From JACDHG01 sp963811585 (lineage in GTDB: Bacteria > Actinomycetota > Actinomycetes > Propionibacteriales > Nocardioidaceae), in the NCBI GenBank assembly GCA_963811585.1, contig CAWERR010000008.1, positions 868,001-932,000 on the forward strand: DNA of 64,000 bases. The letters are read 5' to 3'. This document shows, one piece after another, positions 27,487 to 36,437 of the stretch. The first letter of the stretch is position 1, and every line of letters begins with the position of its first letter. Made by a program: the position numbers and the translations under genes. The notes beneath the pieces are model-generated. The model did not search any database. It had not been told where the DNA came from and saw only the letters and a program-made list of their open reading frames with translations.

Positions 27487-28882
27487 GGGCGTTGGCGGCG
27501 ACCACGTCGGCGTACCACCGTGCAGAGTCCTTGGGCGTGCGGACGAGCGTTTCGTAGTCGATGTGCACGATCCCAAACCTCTTGGAGAAGCCGAGACCCC
27601 ACTCGAAGTTGTCCATGAAGGACCAGAGGTAGTAGCCGCGGATGTCGGCGCCTGCCTCGATCGCAGCATGCACGGCTGCCAGGTGGCTGTGTAGGTAGTC
27701 GATGCGTCTGCTGTCCGGCACCCGCCCGTCCTCGTCCACTTCGTCGGGATACGCGCACCCGTTCTCGGTCACCATCATCGGCACCTCGGGATAGTCGCGG
27801 TGCACCCGCATGAGCAGGTCGGTGAATGCCTCCGGCAGAATCTGCCAGCCCATGTCCGTGTAAGGGCCAGGTTGGGGATACATGTATGCCAAGTCGGTCC
27901 CTGCCCAAGCCACCGGCTGATCCGACGACTCGCCTTGGTCCTCGCCCGCGTCTAGGGGCGGTCCACCCACCAGGCCCGGCGTGTAGTAGTTGACGCCAAG
28001 CATGTCGAGAGGTGCGTGGATGGTGGCCAGGTCACCCTCGTGGACGAACCCCCAGTCGGTGATGTGACGGGTCTCTTCCATGAGGCCTTCGGGGTAGTGC
28101 CCGCGCAGGACGGGATCGAGGAATACCCCGTTCGCCATCCGGTCCACGTGCGCCACTGCCTCCCGGTCGACCGCGGACTCAGACTTTGGATACGCCTGAG
28201 CCATGTTCAGCGTGAGCGACACCCCCGTATCCGGGGACGACGTCCGGATGGCCGCGGCCGCGAGCCCGTGCGCGAGGTTGAGGTGGTGTGCCGTTGCGAG
28301 TGCCGTTGCGTTGTCGTGGACACCTGGCGCGTGCACGCCACTTGCGTGCCCGAGGAAGGCAGAGCAAAAGGGCTCGTTGAGCGTGGTGATCATGGGCAGG
28401 CGGTCGCCAAGGAAGTCGGCAACGACCGTCGCGTAGTCCGCAAACAGCCACGGGGTGTCGCGGGCAGCCCAGCCGCCCTCGGACTGGATCGCCGCGGGCA
28501 GATCCCAGTGGTAGAGCGTGACCAGCGGTGTGATGCCCCGGGCGAGCAGGCCGTCGACGAGTCGGTCGTAGAACCCGAGTCCTTCGCGGTTCACAGCACC
28601 CGCACCGTCGGGGACGATCCGCGGCCACGCGATCGAGAATCGGTATGACTCGAGCCCGAGAGACGCCATCAGGTCGAGGTCTTCGTCCATCCGGTGGAAG
28701 TGATCGCAGGCCACGTCGCCGGTGTCGCCGTTGAGCACCTTGCCAGGTGTGTGGCTGAACGTGTCCCAGATGCTCGGACCACGCCCGCCTTCGTTGACGC
28801 CGCCCTCGATCTGGTACGCCGCCGTCGCTGTTCCCCACGTGAATCCCTCGGGGAACGACAGTTGCTGCGGAGCGGCGGTCAT
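27476..28882 (-). CDS. GH1 beta-glucosidase
   Basis: This 468-residue enzyme is of normal family length and has no signal peptide. The N-terminal FPEGFTWGTATAAYQIEGG is the GH1 signature. The acid/base Glu is in TTLNEPFCSAF and the nucleophile in MMVTENGCAYP; WSFMDNFEWGLGFSKRFG closes the barrel. It cleaves beta-glucosides, and often beta-galactosides, in the cytoplasm. Its ATG overlaps the stop of the Gfo/Idh/MocA gene by four bases, so the two are made together. Confidence 0.95.
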   Translation of the reverse strand: MTAAPQQLSFPEGFTWGTATAAYQIEGGVNEGGRGPSIWDTFSHTPGKVLNGDTGDVACDHFHRMDEDLDLMASLGLESYRFSIAWPRIVPDGAGAVNREGLGFYDRLVDGLLARGITPLVTLYHWDLPAAIQSEGGWAARDTPWLFADYATVVADFLGDRLPMITTLNEPFCSAFLGHASGVHAPGVHDNATALATAHHLNLAHGLAAAAIRTSSPDTGVSLTLNMAQAYPKSESAVDREAVAHVDRMANGVFLDPVLRGHYPEGLMEETRHITDWGFVHEGDLATIHAPLDMLGVNYYTPGLVGGPPLDAGEDQGESSDQPVAWAGTDLAYMYPQPGPYTDMGWQILPEAFTDLLMRVHRDYPEVPMMVTENGCAYPDEVDEDGRVPDSRRIDYLHSHLAAVHAAIEAGADIRGYYLWSFMDNFEWGLGFSKRFGIVHIDYETLVRTPKDSARWYADVVAANALTA

Positions 28883-29976
28883 GAGCGCGGGTCGTGTCGA
28901 GCGCGTTGGTTGTCCTCAACCGGTGTAACGCTCGAGTAGTCGAGGTCGGGAAACTGTGACTCGATCTCGATGACTCTGCCCTCGGCCGCCGAGCGTTTGG
29001 CCGCGAGCATCACCTCGAGTGCATGCAAGGCGTGCTCTGGCCGGTTCACCGCGGTGTTCCCGCTGTCGATGCAGTCAACAAGGTGGCGAAGGCCCGCGGT
29101 CCAAGGCCATTGTGGCGCCGAGTCCGGAACGAGCTCCCACGAGCCGCGATCGTTGCTCCAGTGCTCGAAGCCTTCGGGGGCCCAGTCGTCGCCCAACATC
29201 TGGAGCACACCGTCGGCACCGTAGAGCTCGATAGCTGGCGATCGGTACTTCTGCATGGTGAAGCCCGTCGCGATCGACGCGAACCGTGCGTCTCCGAAGT
29301 CGAGCACGATGTGGGCGTTGTCGTCGCTCGACACCTCGACGAGGTCACCTTCGGCGACTCGCTTCGGGATGGCCACGCCAACCATCGCGGTCACCCGCTG
29401 GACCGACCCGAAGAATCCACACAGGCTGACGAGGTTGTAGACCCCGAGGTCGAACAGCGCGCCACCACCTGGCTCGTAGAACCACCGACCCCACGTCGGG
29501 CCCGACCAGCCGTAGCGGGCACGCGCGAGGTACAGAGCCCCGATGTCGCCTGCTTGCACGCGCCGGTGCATCTCCTGGTAGGTGGGGGAGAGCACGATGT
29601 GGGGAGCGCAGACGAGCACCTGATTTCCGCCGGACGCGTCGACAAGTGCCCGCGCCTCGTCCATCGCGGTGGCCATCGGCTTCTCTACCAAAACGTGCTT
29701 GCCGGCCTCAAGTGCTGCCAGGGCTAGTGGTCCGTGCTCGTTCATGCTCGTGAGCACGAGGACCGCGTCGACGTCCTTGCGGCCGTAGACATCCTCAGGG
29801 CCGGTCGCCCCGGTGTCGATGCCGAACCGCTGGGCAGCGATCTCGCGCTTCTGCGGGTCGGGGTCGTAACCGGCTACGAACTCGACGCGACCCTCCTGGG
29901 TCAACTGCTGGATGAGGTTGGCGTACGGACCGGAGAAAACGCTTCCAAGTCCGAGCACACCGAGGCGCACAGTCAT
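28879..29976 (-). CDS. Gfo/Idh/MocA-family oxidoreductase
   Basis: This 365-residue protein begins RLGVLGLGSVFSGPYA, a Rossmann fold with a G-X-G-X-X-X-G-type turn. The EKPMAT motif of the family, which supplies the catalytic-region Lys, follows near residue 100. The C-terminal beta-sheet domain has SDDNAHIVLDFGDARFA. Members oxidise or reduce sugars and inositols with NAD(P). Translational coupling to the beta-glucosidase suggests that it acts on a released or modified sugar, perhaps in an oxidised-sugar route of deglycosylation. A 16-base palindrome overlaps its ribosome site. Confidence 0.92.
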   Translation of the reverse strand: MTVRLGVLGLGSVFSGPYANLIQQLTQEGRVEFVAGYDPDPQKREIAAQRFGIDTGATGPEDVYGRKDVDAVLVLTSMNEHGPLALAALEAGKHVLVEKPMATAMDEARALVDASGGNQVLVCAPHIVLSPTYQEMHRRVQAGDIGALYLARARYGWSGPTWGRWFYEPGGGALFDLGVYNLVSLCGFFGSVQRVTAMVGVAIPKRVAEGDLVEVSSDDNAHIVLDFGDARFASIATGFTMQKYRSPAIELYGADGVLQMLGDDWAPEGFEHWSNDRGSWELVPDSAPQWPWTAGLRHLVDCIDSGNTAVNRPEHALHALEVMLAAKRSAAEGRVIEIESQFPDLDYSSVTPVEDNQRARHDPRS

Positions 29977-29984
29977 GGATGGTT

Positions 29985-30000
29985 CCTTTCATGAAAGGAG
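29985..30000. promoter_or_regulatory. Perfect 16-base palindrome overlapping the Gfo/Idh/MocA ribosome site
   Basis: TCCTTTCATGAAAGGA is fully self-complementary and begins nine bases before the ATG at 29976. On the minus strand its last half, GAAAGGA, is the Shine-Dalgarno sequence. It may be an operator or an RNA hairpin that hides the ribosome site. Confidence 0.45.
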
Positions 30001-30062
30001 AGAGCATCGAAAGGCGAGGCAAAGGGAGGGGCATCGAACGGCGCGGTGCTAAGGCGGGGGGG

Positions 30063-30851
30063 CTACTTCTCCGAGGACGCGGAACGCTGCCAGGGAAACG
30101 CGCTGGGTCCGTCGAGGGGGATGGCCGGACACGCGAACGACATGATCAGAGCACGTCGCGGCTCGCTTGTCCGGTTCGGGCCGGCGTAGTGCAAGGTCCT
30201 GCTGGTGTGCACGGTCGCGCCTCCGGCGGGGAGTGGGCACGCAACTGCCGGCCCTACAGCCTCAGGGTCGGTGACCACCAACCCCTGTGCTTCGTCGTTG
30301 ATGAGCCGGTGCGGCTGCACCTCGAGCGTGTGGCTACCTGCGATGAACTGCATGCAACCGTTGTCGAGGGTCGCGGGCTGGAGAGGCATCCAGATGCTGA
30401 GCGCAATGTGCTTCGCGTTCGCATTCCAGTAGGCCTCGTCTTGGTGCCAGGGAGTCTCCGCACCGTCGAACGGAGGCTTGCGGATGGCATGCATCCCAGT
30501 CGACTCCACCTTGTCTCCGAGGAGACTGCGCGCCACTTCGAAGGCGTTCTTGAAGGCAACGGTCTCCAAGAGTTCGGGGGCATAGCGTTCGGGGTTGAGA
30601 ATCTGAGGGAGCAACGGTGGGGCGTCGCTGTCACCCGCCAGCTCGATGCGGTCGGACTTCTCGATTGCGGCGTCGGTCTCGAACAGCCGGTCATAGATGC
30701 CCTGCAAACTTTGGACCTCCTCCGCCGAGGTCAGCTCCTCGAGCCGCAGGAAGCCGTCCGTACGGTAGTCCTGCACCTGCTCCTCAGTGAGGGTGGCGCT
30801 GCCGGCGGCTGGGCGCTCATCGGTGCGAATCGGGTCCACGTCCTTCTCCAA
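30063..30851 (-). CDS. Phytanoyl-CoA dioxygenase (PhyH)-family oxygenase 2
   Basis: This 262-residue protein shows the metal-binding PWHQDEAYW (His-X-Asp) and the distal His in RTLHYAGPN, with an RRALIMSF stretch for 2-oxoglutarate. A GCMQFIAGSH motif, also typical of PhyH proteins, precedes it. It is only distantly similar to the oxygenase at 10080-10856. It lies upstream of the Gfo/Idh/MocA-GH1 pair in the same direction, 86 bases apart, and divergent from a cupin gene. It may modify the aglycone or sugar of the imported compound; this is inference. Confidence 0.87.
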   Translation of the reverse strand: MEKDVDPIRTDERPAAGSATLTEEQVQDYRTDGFLRLEELTSAEEVQSLQGIYDRLFETDAAIEKSDRIELAGDSDAPPLLPQILNPERYAPELLETVAFKNAFEVARSLLGDKVESTGMHAIRKPPFDGAETPWHQDEAYWNANAKHIALSIWMPLQPATLDNGCMQFIAGSHTLEVQPHRLINDEAQGLVVTDPEAVGPAVACPLPAGGATVHTSRTLHYAGPNRTSEPRRALIMSFACPAIPLDGPSAFPWQRSASSEK

Positions 30852-30941
30852 TGCATGCCGGGGGTTCGAAAGTTGGCTGGGGGACAGCCCGTAACTCAGG
30901 CTTCCATCACGCTACCTCTGCGCCGCCACATGCTACAAATA

Positions 30942-31034
30942 GACCGCTCATGGGACAAGATGCTTTCGAGCGGTCAGCGTGTAGGCTCTCACATGCCGGT
31001 CGAGCGACCGGGCTAGTTGTATTAGTGGTAATAT
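30942..31034. promoter_or_regulatory. Divergent promoter region with inverted repeats; probable leaderless promoter of the cupin gene
   Basis: GACCGCTC at 30942-30949 and GAGCGGTC at 30968-30975 form an 8-base inverted repeat. TATTA-GTGG-TAATA at 31020-31033 is a second one, overlapping a TAATAT -10 hexamer at 31029-31034. That -10 would start transcription at or within a base of GTG 31041, giving leaderless mRNA. A repressor on the second palindrome would block the promoter. Confidence 0.45.
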
Positions 31035-31040
31035 CCGACC

Positions 31041-31925
31041 GTGACCGAACAGAAACCTTCGCGGCGTGCCACCCCCCGCCCGACCTTCGACCGCCCGACC
31101 GTCATCCGTCGCGGTGACACCGCTCACCACGTCTGGGGTGACACCGAGTCGGGCTTGGTCACCGACCGGGTCTACGCGTCGACCTCGACCTTGCACGTCC
31201 TCGAGTTCGAGCTCCAGCCGGGCGGCGGCTTCCGGCACAGCGCCACCAACAAGACGCTGTTTGCGGCCGACATCATGTACTGCGTCCTGGAGGGCACGCT
31301 GGTTCTTACTGACCCGCAGCATGGCGAAGTGCAGATCATCGAAGCTGGCGAGCAGGTGCTCTTCGGCCGCGACACCTGGCACCACGGGTTCAACCCGTCA
31401 TCGGAGAGCGTGCGCGTGCTGGAATTCTTCGCTCCGCCCCCGAGCCGCGGCACTGCCTCTACGTATGCCCGCAACCAGCCGATGCTCGAGCAGGTCCACT
31501 ACCGCGACGAGCGGTGGTCAGGCAGGTGGCCTGTCGCCTCCCCCGAGCAGCAGGCAGCCTCACGGCTTCGTGTCGTACGCACCAGCGAAGCGCTGTGGTC
31601 GTTCTCAGGCGAGGTCCCTACCCATCTGGTGGGCACGCTGGCCGACACTCCGTTCCTCACGGTCTGCGAGGGCCGCGTAGCCGCCGGACACGTGGAGGAC
31701 CTTCGCAAGGTCGAGGACGAGTCACTGCTCATCGTCACCGACGGTGAGCTCTGGGCAGACACTAAGGACGAGGCCGGCGATGAGTTCTCCGCGGCTTGTC
31801 TTGGCGTCGGGGATGCGGTGTTCGTGCCCCGCAACACCCAGCTGCGAGTCCTGGTGCGCGGCGGCCGCCCGGCGCGCTACATCATCGGGTCCGCCCGACA
31901 GGTGCCGGAGGGCTGGACGCCGTAG
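31041..31925 (+). CDS. Cupin-domain protein
   Basis: This 294-residue protein starts at GTG 31041 with no ribosome site, consistent with leaderless expression. Residues 40-130 form a cupin: LHVLEFELQPGGGFRHSATNKT, then an EGTLVLTD turn, then GRDTWHHGFNP, with possible metal ligands H, E and H. The C-terminal half has a second, degenerate cupin-like barrel (ESLLIVTDGELW, then VFVPRNTQLRV). Bicupins of this type serve as isomerases or sensing proteins in sugar catabolism. It is divergent from the PhyH oxygenase and ends the cluster. Confidence 0.8.
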   Translation: MTEQKPSRRATPRPTFDRPTVIRRGDTAHHVWGDTESGLVTDRVYASTSTLHVLEFELQPGGGFRHSATNKTLFAADIMYCVLEGTLVLTDPQHGEVQIIEAGEQVLFGRDTWHHGFNPSSESVRVLEFFAPPPSRGTASTYARNQPMLEQVHYRDERWSGRWPVASPEQQAASRLRVVRTSEALWSFSGEVPTHLVGTLADTPFLTVCEGRVAAGHVEDLRKVEDESLLIVTDGELWADTKDEAGDEFSAACLGVGDAVFVPRNTQLRVLVRGGRPARYIIGSARQVPEGWTP

Positions 31926-31988
31926 GTCGAAGCCTGCCCCCGGACTGGGGGCAGACTCACTCTGACTTCGCTGACCTGCTGTGTTTCC

Positions 31989-32065
31989 TGGGGTGAGTGA
32001 CGGGACTTGAACCCGCGACATCTGCGACCACAACGCAGCGCTCTACCAGCTGAGCTACACCCACC
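31989..32065 (-). tRNA. tRNA-His (GTG)
   Basis: On the minus strand the acceptor arm GTGGGTG pairs with CACTCAC with one G-T pair. The D arm is GCTC/GAGC, the anticodon loop TTGTGGT reads GTG, and the T loop is TTCAAGT. An extra G at -1 faces C73, the histidine identity mark, and CCA is encoded. Actinobacteria often have this gene next to orn, as here. Confidence 0.95.
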
Positions 32066-32130
32066 ATGGCTCGCCTCCACCCTGGGGGGCGTCAGCGGCG
32101 AGAAGAAGTGTAGCGGCCGTCAGCCGTGAC

Positions 32131-32753
32131 TCACTCCTCGGGATCGGCAGGTGAGGTGAGCGATCCGCCGTACTGGCAGCCAAGCCGCGCGAGGTTTCGG
32201 AGTCAGGACCGGGGGTCGGGACGAACACCGTTGCCCGGTAGTAGCGCAGCTCCTCGATGCTCTCCTGGATGTCGGCGAGCGCACGGTGGTTGCCACTCTT
32301 GGGCGGGCTCGCGAAGTACGCCCGAGGGTACCAACGCCGGGCGAGCTCCTTGATCGAGGAGACGTCGACGACCCGGTAGTGCAGGTAGGTCTCGAGCATT
32401 GGCATGTCCCGGGCCAGGAACAGCGGTCGGTGCCGACGGTGTTGCCCGCGAGCGGTGCCTTGCGCGCCTCGGGCACGTGACTCGCGGACGTAGTCGAGGA
32501 CGGCGTTCTCGGCCGTGGCCAGGTCGACGCCGGAGTCGAGCTCGTCGAGCAGGCCGGAGCGACGTGTGCATGGTGCGCACGACGTCGTTCATCTGGTCGA
32601 GGGCGGCGGCGGGCGGCTTGATCACGACGTCGACGCCGTCCCCCAGCACATTGAGCTCGAAGTCGGTTACCAGCGCGGCCACTTCGATCAGCGCGTCAGT
32701 CGCGGGTCGAGCCCGGTCATCTCGCAGTCGATCCACACCAGCCTGTCGTTCAC
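32131..32753 (-). CDS. orn: Oligoribonuclease (about five frameshifts)
   Basis: Pieces in all three frames line up in the family order. GTG 32753 gives VNDRLVWIDCEMTGLD (DEDD site Asp and Glu), then ATDALIEVAALVTDFELNVL, then LDQMNDVVRTMHTS, GLLDELDSGVDLATAE, PEARKAPLAGNTVGTDR, FLARDMPMLETYLHYR and NHRALADIQESIEELRYY. The likely end SLTSPADPEE stops at 32131. The enzyme degrades 2-5-nucleotide RNAs and pGpG. It is conserved and usually required, so five single-base breaks in 620 bases point to sequence error rather than loss. Confidence 0.85.
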
Positions 32754-32830
32754 GCCGGCCACCCTACGGTGTGGGAACCGGGCCGCGGCCCGCTCGCAGC
32801 CATTCCTATCGCTCAGTAGCGTGAGTTCTT

Positions 32831-34165
32831 GTGATATCTGGCCGCGAGAGCGACGTCATCCCGCTCCGGCAGGCGACGAGGACATGGTTCTCGATCTCGC
32901 TGCAGACGTTCGGCGGCCCGGCCGGCCAGATCGCGGTCATGCAGCGCACTCTGGTCGACGAGCAGCGGTGGCTCGGCCAGCAGCGTTTCCTCCATGCCTT
33001 GAACTTCTGCATGCTGTTGCCGGGTCCCGAGGCACAACAGCTGGCGATCTACACCGGCTGGCTTCTCAACGGGCTGCGCGGGGGGCTGATCGCCGGCACC
33101 TTGTTCGTCCTTCCCGGGCTGGTGGCGATGTTTGTGCTGGCAGCGCTGTACGTCGGATACGGCGACACCGACGTGGTGACTGCCATCTTCGCGGGGGTGG
33201 GTCCGGCGGTGCTGGCGATCGTCATACAAGCCGTGTGGCGCGTCGGGACCCGTGCACTGCGCCATGTGTTCCTCGTCGGTATCGCGGTCGCCGCCTTTGT
33301 CTCGCTGACCTTGTTCGGCGTCCCGTTTCCGGTGGTCATCGCGGTGGCGGGACTGCTGGGGTGGCTGTGGGGTAGGTGGCGACCGGACAGCCTCGACGTC
33401 GCCGCCGAGCCGTCGGACGGGCCAGCTCCGTTGATCGCCGACGATGCTCTGCACCAGGGGGCGTCGAGCTGGCGCCGCAATGTGCTGATCGTCGGTCTTG
33501 GCCTCGTGATCTGGCTCTCACCCGTGGCGCTGGCGGCTCTCTTGCTCGGTCGTGATCACGTAGTGGTCGACCAGGGCATCTTCTTCTCTGGCACAGCGCT
33601 GGTGACGTTTGGTGGCGCCTACGCCGTGCTCAGCTTCGTCGCCTACCAGGCGGTCGAGGTCTATCACTGGCTCGCACCAGGCGAGATGGTCCGCGGTCTC
33701 GCCCTCGCGGAAACTACACCCGGTCCGCTGATCATGGTGGTTCAGTTCGTCGCCTTTCTCGGCGCCTACCGCAACCCGGGCGAGCTGGAGCCCTGGACGG
33801 CTGCCGTGCTCGGCGGGCTGCTGGTGACGTGGGCGACGTTTGTGCCGTGCTTCGTGTTCATCTTTCTGGGGGCGCCGTATGTCGAGCGGCTGCGAGGCAA
33901 CGCAAGCTTGTCGGCAGCGCTCACGGGCGTTACTGCCGCCGTGGTCGGAGTGATCGCCAACCTCGCGGTGTTCTTCGCTCTACACACGTTGTTCGAAGAG
34001 GTTCAGACGTGGCACGGAATCTCGGTGCCGGTGCTCGACACCGTCCGGTGGTCCGCCATTGCCATCGGGGCGGTGGCGGCCCTGCTGCTGTTTCGACTGA
34101 GGCTCAGCGTGCTGAAGACCCTGGGAATCTGCGCACTGCTGGGATTGCTTACCCTCACTGGCTGA
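32831..34165 (+). CDS. chrA: Chromate efflux transporter (CHR family)
   Basis: GTG 32831 opens a 444-residue protein with about ten membrane segments in two homologous CHR halves. The first half has the signature FGGPAGQIAVMQR, then FCMLLPGPEAQQLA. The second carries FGGAYAVLSF, then ALAETTPGPLIMVVQF. Both motifs are diagnostic. It exports chromate using the proton gradient. The gene is single, downstream of orn and convergent with the sensor kinase. Confidence 0.93.
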   Translation: MISGRESDVIPLRQATRTWFSISLQTFGGPAGQIAVMQRTLVDEQRWLGQQRFLHALNFCMLLPGPEAQQLAIYTGWLLNGLRGGLIAGTLFVLPGLVAMFVLAALYVGYGDTDVVTAIFAGVGPAVLAIVIQAVWRVGTRALRHVFLVGIAVAAFVSLTLFGVPFPVVIAVAGLLGWLWGRWRPDSLDVAAEPSDGPAPLIADDALHQGASSWRRNVLIVGLGLVIWLSPVALAALLLGRDHVVVDQGIFFSGTALVTFGGAYAVLSFVAYQAVEVYHWLAPGEMVRGLALAETTPGPLIMVVQFVAFLGAYRNPGELEPWTAAVLGGLLVTWATFVPCFVFIFLGAPYVERLRGNASLSAALTGVTAAVVGVIANLAVFFALHTLFEEVQTWHGISVPVLDTVRWSAIAIGAVAALLLFRLRLSVLKTLGICALLGLLTLTG

Positions 34166-34184
34166 TGGTCCCTGTGACAGCGAC

Positions 34185-35579
34185 TCACCGCAGGTCACGC
34201 GGAAGTTGTACGACGAATGTCGCACCCTCTGTCGCCGCTCCGCCGCCGACCGCCAGCAAGAGATGCCCCTCGTGTCGCTCGGCGATCGCCCGTGCGATCG
34301 ACAAGCCAAGCCCGGTTCCTCCAGCGCCGCGAGTTCGAGCTCCTTCGACCTGAGCGAACCGGTCGAAGATACGGTCTCGATGTTCTTCCGGGACCCCTGG
34401 GCCATCGTCACTCACAGTCATCTGTACCTCCGTCGAGGTTTGCGACAACGCGATCTTCACCAGCGACCGTGCGTGCGAAGACGCGTTCTCGACGACGTTT
34501 CTGACTAGTCGCGTCAGCTCCTCCCGGTTGCCGCGGGTCGCTCCGCCAGACACTCCGCTTGTGTCGACGCGCACGCTGTCGCTGGCTCTGAGGCGAGCCA
34601 CCTCCTCGAGGACGATCACGTCAAGGTCGACGGGCTGCTGAACGGGCGTCCCCTCTGTGGCGTCCTCGCGAGCCAGGAAGAGCAGGTCGGCCACCAGTTG
34701 CTCCATGCGGTTGTTGTCGGTGAGCAAGTCTCCGGCCAGGCGGGACCACGCGACACCGTCGGGGTGAGTTAGCGCCACCTCGAGCTGAGTCCGCACCGCG
34801 GCCAGTGGGCTCTGCAGCTCGTGCGAGGCGTCTGCGACGAACTGCTGCTGACGCCTACTCGCCACTTCCAACCGATCCAGCATGTCGTTCATCGTGAGCG
34901 CGAGCCTGCTGATCTCGTCCCCCGTACTGGGAACCGGGACTCGACGGTCCACGGGACTGTCGGTGATCGCGGCTACCTCCACTCGGATGTCCTCGACCGG
35001 TTTGAGCGCGCGCCCCACCATGAAACGGATGCTCAAGGCCAGCAGAATAATCAAGACCGGGATGCCGAGAATCAACGCCCGTTGCAGAGTCTGGACAGCC
35101 TCCGAGACTGACTCGAAGCTTGCTCCAACGAGCACGACTGCCGGTCCGGAGGGCGTGTCGGCGGTGGTTACCCAGACTCGGTAGTCCTCTTTCTCGTCGT
35201 CGTCGGGAATCGCGCGAAGCGTACGTTGCTGGGGGTCGGCATCCGTGGGCATCGACGACAAGACCGGACCGTGGCCTCGCAGCCCCGGTGACGCTGTCAT
35301 GACCTCACCGGACTCGAGAAACACCTGGGCAACTGAGTTCTCGCCAAGGCTGGTGACTTTAGGCAGCGATCCGTCCTCCGCCCTGGCGGCCAGGGCCGCC
35401 AGCTGCGTTCGGGAAAGATCGTCGCGGCTCGTTGTCAAGGAGTGGTTCAAGGTAGCCAGGAGACCGACGGCTCCGGCGACTAGGGCAATGGCGACCACCG
35501 CGCAGGCCATGACCGTAGCCCGCGTTCGCACCGAAGTGCCGGTGACCCGGCGGCGAACCCATGACCGGAGGCCTGTCAC
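34185..35579 (-). CDS. Two-component sensor histidine kinase
   Basis: GTG 35579 lies one base after the regulator's stop, so it is preferred over ATG 35654, which would overlap 74 bases. The product has 464 residues. Two membrane segments (about 25-45 and 165-190) enclose an external sensor domain, followed by HAMP. The phospho-acceptor is in ADASHELQSPLAAVRTQLE. The ATPase has VENASSHA (N box), DDGPGVP and GTGLGLSIARA. It phosphorylates the OmpR-type regulator encoded just upstream. The signal is unknown; nearby secreted proteins suggest envelope sensing. Confidence 0.93.
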   Translation of the reverse strand: MTGLRSWVRRRVTGTSVRTRATVMACAVVAIALVAGAVGLLATLNHSLTTSRDDLSRTQLAALAARAEDGSLPKVTSLGENSVAQVFLESGEVMTASPGLRGHGPVLSSMPTDADPQQRTLRAIPDDDEKEDYRVWVTTADTPSGPAVVLVGASFESVSEAVQTLQRALILGIPVLIILLALSIRFMVGRALKPVEDIRVEVAAITDSPVDRRVPVPSTGDEISRLALTMNDMLDRLEVASRRQQQFVADASHELQSPLAAVRTQLEVALTHPDGVAWSRLAGDLLTDNNRMEQLVADLLFLAREDATEGTPVQQPVDLDVIVLEEVARLRASDSVRVDTSGVSGGATRGNREELTRLVRNVVENASSHARSLVKIALSQTSTEVQMTVSDDGPGVPEEHRDRIFDRFAQVEGARTRGAGGTGLGLSIARAIAERHEGHLLLAVGGGAATEGATFVVQLPRDLR

Positions 35580-35580
35580 A

Positions 35581-36258
35581 TCAGCCGCCGTCCGCGTCGA
35601 GCCGATAGCCGACCAGACGGACCGTCTGGAGGCTCTTTCGGCCGAACGGTTCATCTATTCGGAGCCGCAGTTGCCTGACGTAGACCTCAACGATGTTTGG
35701 GTCACCCTCGAAGGCGAAATCCCATACGTGCTTGAGTATCTCGGTCTTGGAAACGACATCGCCGGCTCGCCGGAGCAGGAACTCCAAGAGTGAGAACTGC
35801 CGCGGCGTGAGCTGGATAGGGGTTCCTGCCCTCGAGACAACGTGCGAGGCAGGGTCAAGACTCAGATCACCCGCCACAAGCACGGTCGGTCGCTCGCTGC
35901 CACCTCTGCGTAGAAGCGCCCTGATGCGGGCCACCAAGACGACGTACGAGAAAGGCTTGGACAAGAAGTCATCCGCACCAGTGTTGAGCGCAAGGGCTTC
36001 GTTTTGACTGCCGACCTTTGCGGTGAGCATCAGGATCGGCGTCCAGTTGCCCTCCTCTCGCAGCTGCGCGCAGAGTTCGTCACCGTTGAGACCGGGCAGC
36101 ATGATGTCGAGCACGATGGCGTCATAGGAGTTCTCCCGGGCGTACCACTGACCCTCGAGGCCGTCCATGGCGACGTCGATGGCGAACCCCTCAGCCTCAA
36201 GGCCGCGCTTGAGCGCGCCAAGGAGATGCTTGTCATCTTCGACGACGAGAAGGCGCAT
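35581..36258 (-). CDS. OmpR-family response regulator
   Basis: ATG 36258 (MRLLVVEDD) gives 225 residues. The receiver has the acidic pair in VEDD, the phosphorylation Asp in AIVLDIMLPG and the Lys in DFLSKPFSY. The C-terminal winged helix has LTPRQFSLLEFLLRRAG and VEVYVRQLRLRI. It forms an operon with the kinase. The upstream region holds a GGCTGA direct repeat (36291-36296 and 36302-36307, 11-base period), a candidate binding site shared with the divergent secreted-protein gene. Confidence 0.94.
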   Translation of the reverse strand: MRLLVVEDDKHLLGALKRGLEAEGFAIDVAMDGLEGQWYARENSYDAIVLDIMLPGLNGDELCAQLREEGNWTPILMLTAKVGSQNEALALNTGADDFLSKPFSYVVLVARIRALLRRGGSERPTVLVAGDLSLDPASHVVSRAGTPIQLTPRQFSLLEFLLRRAGDVVSKTEILKHVWDFAFEGDPNIVEVYVRQLRLRIDEPFGRKSLQTVRLVGYRLDADGG

Positions 36259-36290
36259 GACCTCAGCGTGGCAGGTGACGCCTGAACGCG

Positions 36291-36307
36291 GGCTGAGCCG
36301 GGGCTGA
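36291..36307. promoter_or_regulatory. Tandem GGCTGA repeat, candidate OmpR-type site
   Basis: GGCTGA occurs twice with an 11-base period between the response-regulator gene and the divergent secreted-protein gene. An inverted copy (TCAGCC) lies at about 36375-36380. OmpR-type dimers usually bind direct repeats with 10-11-base spacing. Confidence 0.35.
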
Positions 36308-36437
36308 ATGTGTGCGCCTGCATCGTCGCCGCGATCGGAGCACCAGCGCGGCTCCTCGCACACTCAGGGTGGCTTCAGCCGCCGGAACGCACGATGGTCC
36401 TGCCCCGAATTGGCGGGGACCCGATGAGGAGGATCCC

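Noticed and set aside
32055..32130. Orn frame running on into tRNA-His
   Set aside because: The uncorrected frame ends inside the tRNA and gives a tail too long for Orn; a one-base repair gives a stop at 32131 with a normal length.
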